Part shown: positions 8,844 through 17,782 of the stretch, piece by piece
Position numbering within the stretch: the first letter of the stretch is position 1
Layout: each line of letters starts with the position of its first letter
From: Rhodopseudomonas julia
GTDB taxonomy: Bacteria > Pseudomonadota > Alphaproteobacteria > Rhizobiales > Afifellaceae
Assembly (NCBI RefSeq): GCF_030813515.1
Contig: NZ_JAUSUK010000002.1
Location: 1,364,001 to 1,428,000, forward strand
Length of the DNA: 64,000 bases
Direction of reading: 5' to 3'
Notes under the pieces: model-generated
Databases searched by the model: none
Told to the model about the DNA's origin: nothing
What the model saw: only the letters and a program-made list of their open reading frames with translations
Translations under genes and position numbers: made by a program

Positions 8844-9536
8844 TCAGCGGTGTTCTCTCAAAAGCCACTCTTTGGCTTGGTTGATTCTGGCAGCCAGGGC
8901 GGCGGAGCCGCCGCGGTCGGGATGGACCTGCTTCATCAGCCGTCGATGGGCCTGGCGGATTTCCGCCTCGCCGGCGCCCGCCTGAAGCCCCAGAATATCA
9001 TAGGCTTCCTGCGTGCTCATTCCGCTCGAGCTGCTCGCCGTGCCTGCCCCCATGTCGGCATCAGCCTGCATGTCGTCTCGCCATCTGGGATGCGCCCGGT
9101 CGAGATAACTTTCCAGAAGCCTGAGTGATTCCGGGTCGCCCGTCATATCGTGGGCGACCAAGGTCAATTCCTCAAAAGTGAGCTCCGACAAGACCCGTCC
9201 CTCGTAGCGGCCAGCGAGGACCGTCCCGTCAAGGTCGCCGCTCACATGATCGAGTGTCATTTCGAGGCCGGCCGAACGAACCGTAGAAAGGTGGGTTGCT
9301 GCCCCTCCCCGCCGCGACCAGCTCTTGCGCAGAATCGAGAAGGCAAAAATGGCAACCGGCAGGGCGAACGCGAACTGGCCGACGATCAAAAGGCCGAGTG
9401 CGATGAGCCCTAACGCAATCCCGCTTCCCATGCGTAACGTCCCTGCGAGCCTCGCCGGAGACGCCGTCAGGAAGACACGAAAGAGCAGATAGATCGCGGC
9501 CACAACCGCAATCAGGATGAATAGGCCTCTGATCAT
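8844..9536 (-). CDS. Membrane-anchored DnaJ domain protein
   Basis: This 230-residue protein has two N-terminal membrane segments (about 2-24 and 36-68), a middle region, and a C-terminal J domain (about 175-230) carrying the HPD tripeptide at 205-207 in 'MKQVHPDRGGS'. This layout, with the J domain at the C-terminus of an inner-membrane protein, recalls Tim14/DjlA-like co-chaperones that stimulate DnaK at the membrane. The middle part ('SELTFEELTLVAHDMTGDPESLRLLESYLDR') is of unknown function. The start of the VWA-domain gene's neighbour frame is only 7 bp away, so the two may be cotranscribed. Confidence 0.85.
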   Translation of the reverse strand: MIRGLFILIAVVAAIYLLFRVFLTASPARLAGTLRMGSGIALGLIALGLLIVGQFAFALPVAIFAFSILRKSWSRRGGAATHLSTVRSAGLEMTLDHVSGDLDGTVLAGRYEGRVLSELTFEELTLVAHDMTGDPESLRLLESYLDRAHPRWRDDMQADADMGAGTASSSSGMSTQEAYDILGLQAGAGEAEIRQAHRRLMKQVHPDRGGSAALAARINQAKEWLLREHR

Positions 9537-9543
9537 CGCGGGC

Positions 9544-10278
9544 TCACTTCAGGGACGGCAACAGCCGGCGGGCCGCTGACGAGCCCGAGGCTTCGAGAGC
9601 CTTGAGACCGCCTGCCGCATAAGTCGCGACCGCCCCCAGCAGATCTTTGAGCTCTGAGGCAGAAGCTGCATTGAACGGGAGATAAGCCCCCCGTGTCAGA
9701 CGCGCGATCTCGCGGAACGCCTGTTCCGCATTGGGATCCCGCCCTTCGTGGAACATGAAGGCCCGCACGCCGAGAAGACCGAGTTCACCCGCGATATTCG
9801 ACAATTCGTCGATATCCTCTTCCATGGCATCGCCCACATAAACGAGCGCGGCGACCGGTTTTTTCTCCGTCTCGCGGCGGGCATGGGCGAGCACTTTCTT
9901 GATCTGCGTCTTGCCGCCCCGGCAGCTGATGCGCACCATCAGGTCCCGCAAGGCCGCCGGATCAGCGACCCAACGGGAGGCGCGGCTTTCGCCGAAGCCG
10001 CGAAAATAGACGAGCTGCACTGTCAGGCCGCCCACGTCGGCCGCCGCCTTGAACATCTCCGCCTGCAAGCCGCAGGCGAGATCCCAGGTGGGCTGCCGGC
10101 TCATCGTGGCGTCGAGCGCGAAGACCAGGCGGCCGCGCGCGTCGCCGCCCACGGGCGCCAGGCTTTTGGCCTGTTTCAAAAACGCGTCTATTTCGCCACG
10201 GCTCGAGCGGTTTCCTTCAGACGGGAGGTCCGGTGAGCGGTTCGTAATATCTTTGCCCTTGGTCATCGCCTTGCGCAT
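9544..10278 (-). CDS. VWA domain-containing protein
   Basis: This 244-residue protein contains a von Willebrand factor A fold. 'LVFALDATMS' at 51-60 gives a MIDAS-like DxTxS (D56, T58, S60), and 'VAALVYVGDAMEEDIDELSNIAGELGLLGVRAFMFHEGRD' is the expected Rossmann-like continuation. No signal peptide is seen, so it is probably cytosolic or membrane-associated. It lies 7 bp upstream of the membrane DnaJ gene in the same direction, suggesting a shared role, but its partner and function are unknown. Two starts are possible: 10278, where GGAG touches the ATG, and 10266. Confidence 0.78.
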   Translation of the reverse strand: MRKAMTKGKDITNRSPDLPSEGNRSSRGEIDAFLKQAKSLAPVGGDARGRLVFALDATMSRQPTWDLACGLQAEMFKAAADVGGLTVQLVYFRGFGESRASRWVADPAALRDLMVRISCRGGKTQIKKVLAHARRETEKKPVAALVYVGDAMEEDIDELSNIAGELGLLGVRAFMFHEGRDPNAEQAFREIARLTRGAYLPFNAASASELKDLLGAVATYAAGGLKALEASGSSAARRLLPSLK

Positions 10279-10371
10279 CTCCTTTTCGCAGGATGTGGTC
10301 TGAGCGGCACCTTGCGCAAGTCAGCATGGCCGATTACCGCTTCGGCAGCTTTCACATATCCGAGGATCGAC

Positions 10372-11214
10372 GTGCACCCCGATATCGCGACGAGTATCGC
10401 CAATCTCAGGGACCGGATCGACAGCTGGCGTGCAGCTGAAGAGACAATCGCGCTGGTGCCGACGATGGGTGCTTTACATAGCGGTCATCTCCAGCTCGTG
10501 GAGCTTGCGAGCGAACGCTGCGACCGCGTGGTGGTGAGCATCTTCGTCAACCCGACGCAGTTCGGACCCGAAGAAGATTTCTCTCGCTATCCGAGGCGGC
10601 CGGAAGCCGACCTGGAGGCGCTCGCAAGGGTCGGCGTGCCATTGGTCTTCGCACCGACCGCCGATGAAATGTATCCGTCCGGATATGCCACGACCGTCAA
10701 GGTCGGAGGGCCAAGCGAAGGGCTGGAGAGCGATTTCCGACCGCACTTCTTCGAGGGCGTCGCGACCGTTGTCTCGAAGCTTCTGATCTCGTGCTTCCCC
10801 GACGAGGCGGTGTTCGGTGAAAAGGACTATCAGCAGCTCCTCGTCGTCCGACGCCTCGTGAGCGATCTGAGGCTGCCCACGCGCATCGTTGCGGCACCAA
10901 CGGCACGTGAGGACGACGGGCTCGCTCTGTCGTCACGCAACGCATATCTGAGCCCGGAAGAACGGCGCAGGGCGCCGCTGATTTATTCCTCTCTGCAACG
11001 GGCAGCAGAGGCTCTGCGCGCGGGTGCCCCCGCCGCCAGCACCGTCAATGACGTCAAAGAGCGGCTGACTGAAGCGGGTTTTCGCGTCGACTACGTCTCG
11101 CTCCGACATAGTGAGACATTGCAGCCGCTCGCAGAGCTCTCGGAAGGCCCGGCCCGCCTCCTCGCAGCCGCCTGGATGGGAGGCACACGCCTCATCGACA
11201 ATATCGCGGTCTAA
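10372..11214 (+). CDS. panC: Pantoate--beta-alanine ligase (pantothenate synthetase)
   Basis: PanC condenses pantoate and beta-alanine with ATP to give pantothenate, the last step before coenzyme A synthesis. The HIGH-like motif HSGH is at 36-39 in 'VPTMGALHSGHLQLVELA', and 'FVNPTQFGPEEDFSRYPR', 'FGEKDYQQLLVVRR' and the KMSKS-region 'LALSSRNAYLSPEER' are all present. I chose the GTG at 10372 (280 residues, the usual family length) because GAGG lies 6 nt upstream. A longer in-frame reading from 10312 adds 20 residues with no homology. The stop is 5 bp from the convergent DUF1489 gene. Confidence 0.95.
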   Translation: MHPDIATSIANLRDRIDSWRAAEETIALVPTMGALHSGHLQLVELASERCDRVVVSIFVNPTQFGPEEDFSRYPRRPEADLEALARVGVPLVFAPTADEMYPSGYATTVKVGGPSEGLESDFRPHFFEGVATVVSKLLISCFPDEAVFGEKDYQQLLVVRRLVSDLRLPTRIVAAPTAREDDGLALSSRNAYLSPEERRRAPLIYSSLQRAAEALRAGAPAASTVNDVKERLTEAGFRVDYVSLRHSETLQPLAELSEGPARLLAAAWMGGTRLIDNIAV

Positions 11215-11219
11215 GGCCC

Positions 11220-11657
11220 TTACAGCAGGCCGAGCGCCGCGAGCTCACCGCGCAGCTCTGCGGGAAGCTCCCCGAAGCCGTCGACGTCGCCGCCGAGATC
11301 TGCAGGAGCATCTTCAGGCTTCAGATAACGCCACCCCTGGAAGGCGCGCCGCGGCTGCCAGGCCGTCGGCACCAATTCCTGCTCAAGCACGAGACGGCAA
11401 CGCTGGACACCTTCGCTGTCCTGAAAGACGCGGATATCCGAAAGCCGCTGACGGACCTGAACATTGCCTTTGATAACCCAGTAGAGAGAGCCGCCCGCAA
11501 GAAGCTCGTCGCGACGGCGGGGCACCATGCGCGTGACATGAACGTGCTCGGCCGGCTCGCCGGTCCGCTCCCGCTCGGCGAGCCGCCGTTCGATCCAATC
11601 CTTGAGATCGTCGATTGATTCCGCGCCCACACAGAGCTTCAGGAGATGCAGCGCCAT
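11220..11657 (-). CDS. DUF1489 family protein
   Basis: This 145-residue protein resembles DUF1489, a family found mainly in alphaproteobacteria and of unknown function. Family-like features are 'LHLLKLCVGAESIDDLKDW' at the N-terminus, 'THVTRMVPRR'-like 'VHVTRMVPRRRDELLAGGSLYWVIKGNVQVRQ', and 'RRAFQGWRYLKPEDAPADL' near the C-terminus. No signal peptide or membrane segment is visible. It converges on panC with a 5-bp gap. Confidence 0.82.
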   Translation of the reverse strand: MALHLLKLCVGAESIDDLKDWIERRLAERERTGEPAEHVHVTRMVPRRRDELLAGGSLYWVIKGNVQVRQRLSDIRVFQDSEGVQRCRLVLEQELVPTAWQPRRAFQGWRYLKPEDAPADLGGDVDGFGELPAELRGELAALGLL

Positions 11658-11790
11658 CTCTTCGATTTAATCCTCGCGGCTTCGCCCGTGAAGGGCAAAG
11701 CCATCGCCCTCCCCAGCTTCAGCAGTCGCATTAGGTGGCAATCGTACGATCGGAAGCCCCCAAGGAGCGGCGACTTCGAGCCGAGAGGCC

Positions 11791-13197
11791 TCAGCACTCG
11801 ATGACGTTGACCGCAAGACCGCCCGTTGAGGTTTCCTTGTACTTCTCATGCATGTCGCGGCCTGTCTGGCGCATCGTCTCGATGCATTTGTCGAGCGGGA
11901 CGAAATGGTCACCGGTGCCGCGCATGGCGAGAGACGCGGCGGTGACGGCTTTCACCGCCCCCAGTGCGTTGCGCTCGATGCACGGGACCTGAACGAGCCC
12001 CGCAATCGGATCGCAGGTCATGCCAAGATGGTGTTCAAGCGCGATTTCGGCGGCGTTCTCGATCTGCGCATTGGTAGCGCCGAGGGCCGCTGCAAGCCCC
12101 GCCGCCGCCATCGCCGAGGCCGAGCCAACCTCCCCCTGACAGCCAACTTCCGCCCCGGAAATGGAGGCGTTGTGCTTTATGATGCCGCCGATCGCCGCCG
12201 CCGTCAGAATGAAGGTACGGACACCGTCGCGCGATGCCCCGATGCAATGGTCGAGATAGTAATGGACGACCGCCGGCACGACACCTGCCGCCCCATTCGT
12301 CGGAGCAGTGACGATCTTGCCGCCGGCGGCGTTCTCTTCGTTGACCGCCATGGCGTAGACGCTCAGCCAATCCATCACGCGGTGCGGCTGCAGCGCGTTG
12401 GCACCGCTCTCGTGCTGCAGACGATCATGGAGTTCGCGCGCTCTGCGCTTGACGCCAAGGCCACCCGGCAAATCGCCTTCGCCTGAAAGCCCGCGCTCGA
12501 CTGAGGCACGCATCTCGTCCCAGATGCGTTCAAGGCCCGAAACGAGGTCGGGGCTCACCTGCCCTCGGGAAAGCTCGTTTGCCTCTTTCATCTCTGCGAT
12601 GCTCAGCCCCGAGCTCTCTCCCATCGCCAGCATCTCCCTGGCGCTTGCGAAAGGATAAGGCACGGCCGAGGTTTCGGTGACCGGTGAATCGTCGGCGGAG
12701 GTGCGCGCCAATTCCTCGTCGGTGACAACAAAGCCACCGCCGACCGAATAATAAATCTGTTGCACGAGGCGGCGCCCGTCAGCCGCAAAGGCGGAGAAGC
12801 GCATGCCGTTCGCATGACCTGGGAGCGGCGTATCAAAGTCGAAGACGAGGTCTTTTCCGGGATTGAACTGGTAGGCCGGGTGCCCCAACGGGGTCACCAT
12901 CTCGGTTGCATGGACCGCGGCAATGATCTCGTCGATGCGGAACGGGTCGATGTCTCGAGGGCTCTCGCCCATCAGGCCAAGAAGGATCGCACGGTCGCTG
13001 CCGTGGCCTTTGCCTGTGAACGCAAGCGACCCATGCAGGCTGACCGCGAGGCGAGCGGGCTCAACGCCGGCAGGACGCGGCCAGTCGCCGTCACGGATGA
13101 GACTGAGAAAGCGCCCCGCCGCCACCATCGGACCCATCGTGTGCGACGAAGACGGACCGATGCCAATTTTGAAAATATCGAAAACCGAAAGAAACAT
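11791..13197 (-). CDS. sdaA: L-serine ammonia-lyase (iron-sulfur L-serine dehydratase)
   Basis: This 468-residue single-chain L-serine dehydratase deaminates serine to pyruvate with a [4Fe-4S] cluster. The beta domain begins '[27 protein letters not shown]'. The alpha domain carries the cysteine-containing blocks '[27 protein letters not shown]' and '[21 protein letters not shown]', which supply cluster ligands in the family. The start at 13197 has GAGAGG about 7 nt upstream and matches the conserved N-terminus; the frame extends eight codons further but without support. The upstream region is shared with the divergent pilin gene. Confidence 0.95.
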   Translation of the reverse strand: MFLSVFDIFKIGIGPSSSHTMGPMVAAGRFLSLIRDGDWPRPAGVEPARLAVSLHGSLAFTGKGHGSDRAILLGLMGESPRDIDPFRIDEIIAAVHATEMVTPLGHPAYQFNPGKDLVFDFDTPLPGHANGMRFSAFAADGRRLVQQIYYSVGGGFVVTDEELARTSADDSPVTETSAVPYPFASAREMLAMGESSGLSIAEMKEANELSRGQVSPDLVSGLERIWDEMRASVERGLSGEGDLPGGLGVKRRARELHDRLQHESGANALQPHRVMDWLSVYAMAVNEENAAGGKIVTAPTNGAAGVVPAVVHYYLDHCIGASRDGVRTFILTAAAIGGIIKHNASISGAEVGCQGEVGSASAMAAAGLAAALGATNAQIENAAEIALEHHLGMTCDPIAGLVQVPCIERNALGAVKAVTAASLAMRGTGDHFVPLDKCIETMRQTGRDMHEKYKETSTGGLAVNVIEC

Positions 13198-13370
13198 CCG
13201 GGACCTCTCACACAACACCACGCTATCTCAGCCTGCTGCATGCAACGTTCTGGGCCCGACAAAAGCTGCCGAACCATTCTTCCGCGCATTTTCGCCGTTT
13301 CCGGAAAGGCGCGGTTTACCATCTTGCAAGGCTTCTTCTCTATCTTGTGGAGAACCCAGGGGGATGGGAC

Positions 13371-13610
13371 ATGCGCGATTCCACGAGACGATTTTGGCGC
13401 CATGAAGCCGGCAACAGCACGACCGAATATGCGCTTATTGCAGCGCTGATCGCCGTCGTCTCAGTCGCCGGTGTCAAGCTCACCAGCTATAATCTCGACA
13501 AACTTGCGACGGAACTGGCGATGCAGAGGATGGACACTGGCGCGCTCGTCGCCGCAAAGGAAGATCCGGAAGACACCATCATCACCGGCTCCATCCGCCG
13601 CTCCAGATAG
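13371..13610 (+). CDS. Orphan Flp-type IVb pilin-like protein
   Basis: This 79-residue protein has the class of prepilin signal used by Flp pilins: a short charged leader, Gly14, then 'NSTTEYALIAALIAVVSVAG' with Glu at mature position +5 and a hydrophobic helix. Flp pilins are cleaved by a TadV-type peptidase and polymerised by the Tad apparatus. No tad/cpa gene lies in this window. The C-terminal part ('AKEDPEDTIITGSIRRSR') is longer than in typical Flp proteins and polar. The ATG at 13371 follows GGGGGATGGG. The protein could be a minor pilin or a small membrane protein that only resembles Flp. Confidence 0.68.
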   Translation: MRDSTRRFWRHEAGNSTTEYALIAALIAVVSVAGVKLTSYNLDKLATELAMQRMDTGALVAAKEDPEDTIITGSIRRSR

Positions 13611-13623
13611 CTCAGCCGGGGTT

Positions 13624-14223
13624 TCAAAGAGGCGTTGCTCCCGCCTGCCACTCGCGCACCGCATCGAGCGGCCACAACAGCATCAAGACATTCAAAGTGA
13701 GATTGTCGCGGATCAGCCATCCGACCAGGAGCTCCATCGCGGCGGCAATCATCACGGTCGCCCATACGGGCAATATACGTGCGAACCAGAAGCCCGCGAT
13801 CATCGCCAGGATGTCCGACATGGAATTGATGACGCTGTCGCCATTGTAGCCGGCGGCGATCGTCACTTCGCGATAGCGGTCGATGATCCAGGGCGAATTT
13901 TCGACGATCTCCCAGGCCGCTTCGACCAGAGTCGCCAGGACCAAACGCACTCCGATCGGCCTGACTGCGGACCAGTTCCGGGCCAAGAGCCACAGCGCAC
14001 CGTAAAACAAGAAGCCGTGGATGATATGCGAGGGCGTGTACCAGTCCAAAAGGTGCTGGGAATTCCCCGGCCCGTTCGGATCGCCGTACCAGAGATCGAC
14101 ATGGCCACATTCGCAAATCGGAATCCGCCCCATGGCAAGGAGGATGGCGGCCGTCAGGGCAAGGATGCCTGCAACCGCCAGTCCCGCCCGCAATTGCGGG
14201 CGGTCACTTATGAGACGCATCAA
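13624..14223 (-). CDS. DUF2585 (UPF0314) family membrane protein
   Basis: This 199-residue polytopic membrane protein matches the DUF2585/UPF0314 family of alphaproteobacteria, whose function is unknown. Conserved-looking features are '[38 protein letters not shown]', '[19 protein letters not shown]' and '[11 protein letters not shown]', interspersed with about five membrane helices. The charged and polar motif residues (D, N, H, E) lie between helices, suggesting a metal- or lipid-linked enzymatic or transport role, but this is speculative. It sits 11 bp upstream of nothing on its strand: the next gene in its direction is the convergent pilin. Confidence 0.82.
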   Translation of the reverse strand: MMRLISDRPQLRAGLAVAGILALTAAILLAMGRIPICECGHVDLWYGDPNGPGNSQHLLDWYTPSHIIHGFLFYGALWLLARNWSAVRPIGVRLVLATLVEAAWEIVENSPWIIDRYREVTIAAGYNGDSVINSMSDILAMIAGFWFARILPVWATVMIAAAMELLVGWLIRDNLTLNVLMLLWPLDAVREWQAGATPL

Positions 14224-14234
14224 CTCTGTGCCGC

Positions 14235-15626
14235 TCAGATCAGCAAGGTCATCGGGTTCTCGATATAGCGTTTGAAAGCGGCAAGCATCTCGGCTCCCAG
14301 CGCTCCGTCGACAGCACGATGGTCCGTCGACAACGTCACCGTCATGATCGAAGCGACCGTCACCCTGTCGTCACGGACGACGGCCCGCTTTTCACCGGCG
14401 CCAACGGCCAGGATGGTCGCGTGAGGCGGATTGATCACCGCCGCGAAATCACGGATGCCGTACATGCCGAGGTTGGAGACTGCGGTCGTCCCGCCCTGAT
14501 ATTCTTCGGGTTTCAGCTTCCGCTCCCGCGCCCGGCCCGCCATATCCTTCATTTCGTTCGAGATGACAGAAAGGGTCTTCTTCTCCGCATCGCGAATGAC
14601 CGGCGTGATCAGGCCGCCCGGGATCGAGACGGCGACGCCGACATCCGATCCTTTGTGCTTCAGCATCGCTTCTTGCGTCCAGGTGACGTTCGCCTCCGGC
14701 ACGGCCTGCAGCGCCATGGCCATCGCTTTGATGACGAAGTCATTCACAGACAGCTTATAGGCCGGCTTGTCGTCTATGGCGGGCGCGGCCGCATTGATCT
14801 CGGAACGCAGCTTCAGAAGCGCATCGATCTCGCAATCGCTTGTCAGATAGAAGTGCGGGATGGTGGTCTTCGCTTCGACCAGGCGGCGGGCAATGGTGCG
14901 CCGCATGGAATCGTGCGGCACAACCTCGTAGCTGCCCTCGGCAAACATTTTGCGGATCTGCTCGTCGCTCATACCGGCCGGTGCCGGTGCCGGCGTCTTT
15001 GGCGCGGACGTGGGTGCCGTTTCTGCGGCAGTTGGGGCCGCGGCCTGACCTCCGCCCTTTTCAACAGCTTCCTCGATGTCCTGTTTGACGATGCGCCCGT
15101 GAGGGCCGGACCCCGAAAGCGCCGACAGGTCGAGGCCCTTCTCCTTCGCGAGGCGCTTTGCCAGCGGCGAGGCAAAAATTCGGCCGGACGACTTTCCGTC
15201 CGACTTCCCCGAGTCGGAAGACGGCTGCAAATTGTCCGAAGAGCCTCCCTCGTGGAGACCCTCGCGCGGGACGGCTTCACCGCCCTCTGTCTCTTTCGGT
15301 TCCGGAGGCGCCGCATCAGCGCCCTTGCCGTTTTGAGGTGCCGCGGCTTCCTCTGCAGGCGCTTCGACGGCGTCCGCGTCCTCGCCTTCCTCGGCGAGGA
15401 TGGCGATCACATCGTTGACCGCGACGTCCTCGGTTCCCTCGCTGACCAGGATCTTGGCGACCGTGCCCTCGTCGATGGCTTCCACTTCCATGGTCGCCTT
15501 GTCAGTCTCGATCTCGGCAATGACATCGCCCGGAGCGACCGCATCGCCCTCCTTGACGTGCCATTTGGCGAGATTGCCCTTCTCCATGGTGGGCGACAGG
15601 GCGGGCATCAGGATATTGATCGACAT
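14235..15626 (-). CDS. pdhC: Pyruvate dehydrogenase complex E2, dihydrolipoamide acetyltransferase
   Basis: This 463-residue E2 core transfers acetyl groups from E1 to CoA. The N-terminal lipoyl domain (1-78) has the lipoylated lysine K43 in '[11 protein letters not shown]'. A Pro/Ala/Glu-rich linker precedes the peripheral subunit-binding domain ('[29 protein letters not shown]', about 165-200), a second Ala/Pro linker follows, and the C-terminal catalytic domain ends with the active-site '[14 protein letters not shown]'. The start at 15626 has GGAGAA about 8 nt upstream. It is the last pdh gene of the cluster; lpd does not follow, as DUF2585 comes next. Confidence 0.96.
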   Translation of the reverse strand: MSINILMPALSPTMEKGNLAKWHVKEGDAVAPGDVIAEIETDKATMEVEAIDEGTVAKILVSEGTEDVAVNDVIAILAEEGEDADAVEAPAEEAAAPQNGKGADAAPPEPKETEGGEAVPREGLHEGGSSDNLQPSSDSGKSDGKSSGRIFASPLAKRLAKEKGLDLSALSGSGPHGRIVKQDIEEAVEKGGGQAAAPTAAETAPTSAPKTPAPAPAGMSDEQIRKMFAEGSYEVVPHDSMRRTIARRLVEAKTTIPHFYLTSDCEIDALLKLRSEINAAAPAIDDKPAYKLSVNDFVIKAMAMALQAVPEANVTWTQEAMLKHKGSDVGVAVSIPGGLITPVIRDAEKKTLSVISNEMKDMAGRARERKLKPEEYQGGTTAVSNLGMYGIRDFAAVINPPHATILAVGAGEKRAVVRDDRVTVASIMTVTLSTDHRAVDGALGAEMLAAFKRYIENPMTLLI

Positions 15627-15648
15627 AAACCGGTTCTCCGGAAATTCT

Positions 15649-16239
15649 TTATTGCGCGTTGGGCGAAGTTTCGCCCTCGACATCGAGCGGCCAGAGCGCG
15701 CTCAGCGGAAACGTCATGACGTCAAACGGGGGCGCAGCGACATCGTCCCCGTCGCGGAAGGTGTCGACGAGCAGCCAGCTGTCGCCGGCGAGCGCGAAGA
15801 CCTCCAGAACCTTGGAGCGCGGGTCCAGCAGCCAGAGATGCGAGACACCGGCGCCAGCATAAATCCTGCGCTTCGACACCCGGTCATAGGTTTCGGTCGA
15901 GGCCGAGATCACCTCGCAAACCCAGTCCGGAGCCGTCTCCAGATATGCCGTCTCAGGCAGGACCGACAGGCGCTCGCGGCGCCACCCGGCGATATCGGGG
16001 ACGACGATATTGTGGCCGAGGTGAAGTTCGGGCTCGTCCATAAATATCCACCCCCCCGGTCCATCACCGCCGAACTGGAAGCCGCCCAGTTTCATGCCCA
16101 GCACTGACGAAGCAACGCTGTGCCGTGGTGCCGGCCGTGGATGCGTGACGAGCGTTCCGTCGATGATCTCGGCGACGAGATGCGAGGGCACCGCCTGAAG
16201 ATCGGCATAGGTCGCCTGTCTTTCCGCCGGCTCAGCCAT
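15649..16239 (-). CDS. Uma2 family (DUF820) PD-(D/E)XK nuclease-fold protein
   Basis: This 196-residue protein matches the Uma2/DUF820 family, restriction-endonuclease-like proteins abundant in cyanobacteria and scattered elsewhere, with largely unknown roles. The core motifs are present: PD at 81-82 in 'VVPDIAGW', E109 in 'WVCEVISASTETYDR', K123 in 'VSKRRIYAGAGV', and the trailing 'SHLWLLDP'. The putative catalytic D-E-K set is intact, so the protein may be an active nuclease. It lies between pdhB (89 bp upstream) and pdhC (22 bp downstream) on the same strand, an unexpected position that suggests an insertion into the pdh genes. Confidence 0.85.
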   Translation of the reverse strand: MAEPAERQATYADLQAVPSHLVAEIIDGTLVTHPRPAPRHSVASSVLGMKLGGFQFGGDGPGGWIFMDEPELHLGHNIVVPDIAGWRRERLSVLPETAYLETAPDWVCEVISASTETYDRVSKRRIYAGAGVSHLWLLDPRSKVLEVFALAGDSWLLVDTFRDGDDVAAPPFDVMTFPLSALWPLDVEGETSPNAQ

Positions 16240-16328
16240 CGCTCAATTTCGGCTCCACATTTAAACGGCAAGAATCGGAGAGAGCGGGGCCCGCCAGAAG
16301 AGTCCCGCCCAACACTCCAAACGCCAGC

Positions 16329-17771
16329 CTAGTCGGCATAGCTCACCGCTTTCACGGCTTCGACCACCTCCTTGGCGCTCGGCAGAGCGAGCTTCTCCAG
16401 ATTGGCGGCGTACGGCATCGGCACATCCTTCCCGGTCACCGACAGGACCGGCGCATCGAGATAATCGAATGCCTTCACCATCAGTTGCGAGGCGATCCAG
16501 GAGCCGATCGAGTTCTGCGGCCAGCCTTCTTCCACCGTCACGCAGCGATTGGTCTTCTTCACGGAACGAATGACCGCCTCGATATCGAGCGGCCGCAATG
16601 TTCTGAGATCGATCACTTCGCAATCGATGCCCTGTTCGGCCAATTGCTCCGCCGCCTTCAGCGCGTGGGTCATGCCGATGCCGAAGGAGACAATCGTCGC
16701 ATCCGAGCCTTTTCGCGCGATTTTCGCCTTGCCGATGGGCAGGACGAAATCATCGAGCTTCGGAACCGGGAACGACTGGCCGTAAAGGATCTCGTTTTCC
16801 AGGAAGATCACGGGATTCGGATCACGGATCGCCGCCTTCAGGAGCCCCTTCGCGTCGGCCGCCGTATGCGGCTGGATGACTTTCAGGCCCGGGATCTGTG
16901 AATACCAGGCCGCGTAATCCTGGCTGTGCTGTGCAGCGACGCGAGCGGCGGCACCATTCGGTCCTCGGAAGACCATGGGGCAGCCCATCTGACCGCCCGC
17001 CATATAGAGCGTCTTCGCGGCCGAATTGATGATCTGATCCATCGCCTGCATGGCGAAGTTGAAGGTCATGAATTCCACGATCGGCTTCAGACCGGCGAAC
17101 GCCGCCCCCACGCCGAGGCCGGCAAAGCCATGCTCGGTGATCGGCGTATCGATGACCCGGCGCTCACCAAACTCATCGAGAAGCCCCTGGGTGACCTTAT
17201 AGGCACCCTGATACTCAGCTACTTCCTCGCCCATCACGAAGACATCGCCGTCGCGGCGCATCTCTTCCGCCATGGCATCACGAAGTGCCTCACGCACCGT
17301 CTGTTCTTCGAACTCGGTGCCCTCAGGCACTTCCGGATCTTCCGGCGGCTCGGCCTTGTCCATCGCCACGAGCACGGATACGGGTCCGTCCTTGCGGCCG
17401 AGCTTTTCGTCCTCCTTTTGAGGTTCCTTCTCTTTGGCCTCCGGCTCCGGCGCTGCGGGAGCAGAGCCGCCATTGGCCTTGCCTCCCTTGTCTCCAGAGG
17501 AGGCTTTTTCGAGATCGCTTTCGTTTTCGTCCTCGCCGAGCAACAACGCGATCGGCGTATTGACCTTGACGGCGTCGGTGCCCTCTTCGACGAGAATTTT
17601 GGCAATCTTGCCCTCGTCGACGGCTTCAACCTCCATCGTCGCCTTATCTGTTTCGATCTCGGCGATCACATCGCCGGCGGCGACTTCGTCGCCCTCCTTT
17701 ACCGTCCATTTGGAGAGCTTCCCCTCCTCCATGGTCGGCGATAGGGCCGGCATCAAAATCTCGGTCGGCAT
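16329..17771 (-). CDS. pdhB: Pyruvate dehydrogenase E1 component subunit beta with N-terminal lipoyl domain
   Basis: This 480-residue E1 beta subunit decarboxylates pyruvate together with PdhA. Unlike the roughly 330-residue form of many bacteria, it carries an extra N-terminal lipoyl domain (1-78) with K43 in '[11 protein letters not shown]', then an acidic Ala/Pro/Glu linker (80-155), then the transketolase-like catalytic domain ('[40 protein letters not shown]', '…[25 protein letters not shown]') and a C-terminal domain. The lipoylated E1 beta form is known in alphaproteobacteria. It starts 11 bp after the pdhA stop, so the two are cotranscribed. Confidence 0.96.
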   Translation of the reverse strand: MPTEILMPALSPTMEEGKLSKWTVKEGDEVAAGDVIAEIETDKATMEVEAVDEGKIAKILVEEGTDAVKVNTPIALLLGEDENESDLEKASSGDKGGKANGGSAPAAPEPEAKEKEPQKEDEKLGRKDGPVSVLVAMDKAEPPEDPEVPEGTEFEEQTVREALRDAMAEEMRRDGDVFVMGEEVAEYQGAYKVTQGLLDEFGERRVIDTPITEHGFAGLGVGAAFAGLKPIVEFMTFNFAMQAMDQIINSAAKTLYMAGGQMGCPMVFRGPNGAAARVAAQHSQDYAAWYSQIPGLKVIQPHTAADAKGLLKAAIRDPNPVIFLENEILYGQSFPVPKLDDFVLPIGKAKIARKGSDATIVSFGIGMTHALKAAEQLAEQGIDCEVIDLRTLRPLDIEAVIRSVKKTNRCVTVEEGWPQNSIGSWIASQLMVKAFDYLDAPVLSVTGKDVPMPYAANLEKLALPSAKEVVEAVKAVSYAD

Positions 17772-17782
17772 TCAGCAGGGCC

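Noticed and set aside
14319-15719. A 466-codon frame opposite pdhC.
   Set aside because: It is an antisense shadow with no family resemblance; the lipoyl and catalytic motifs are on the minus strand.
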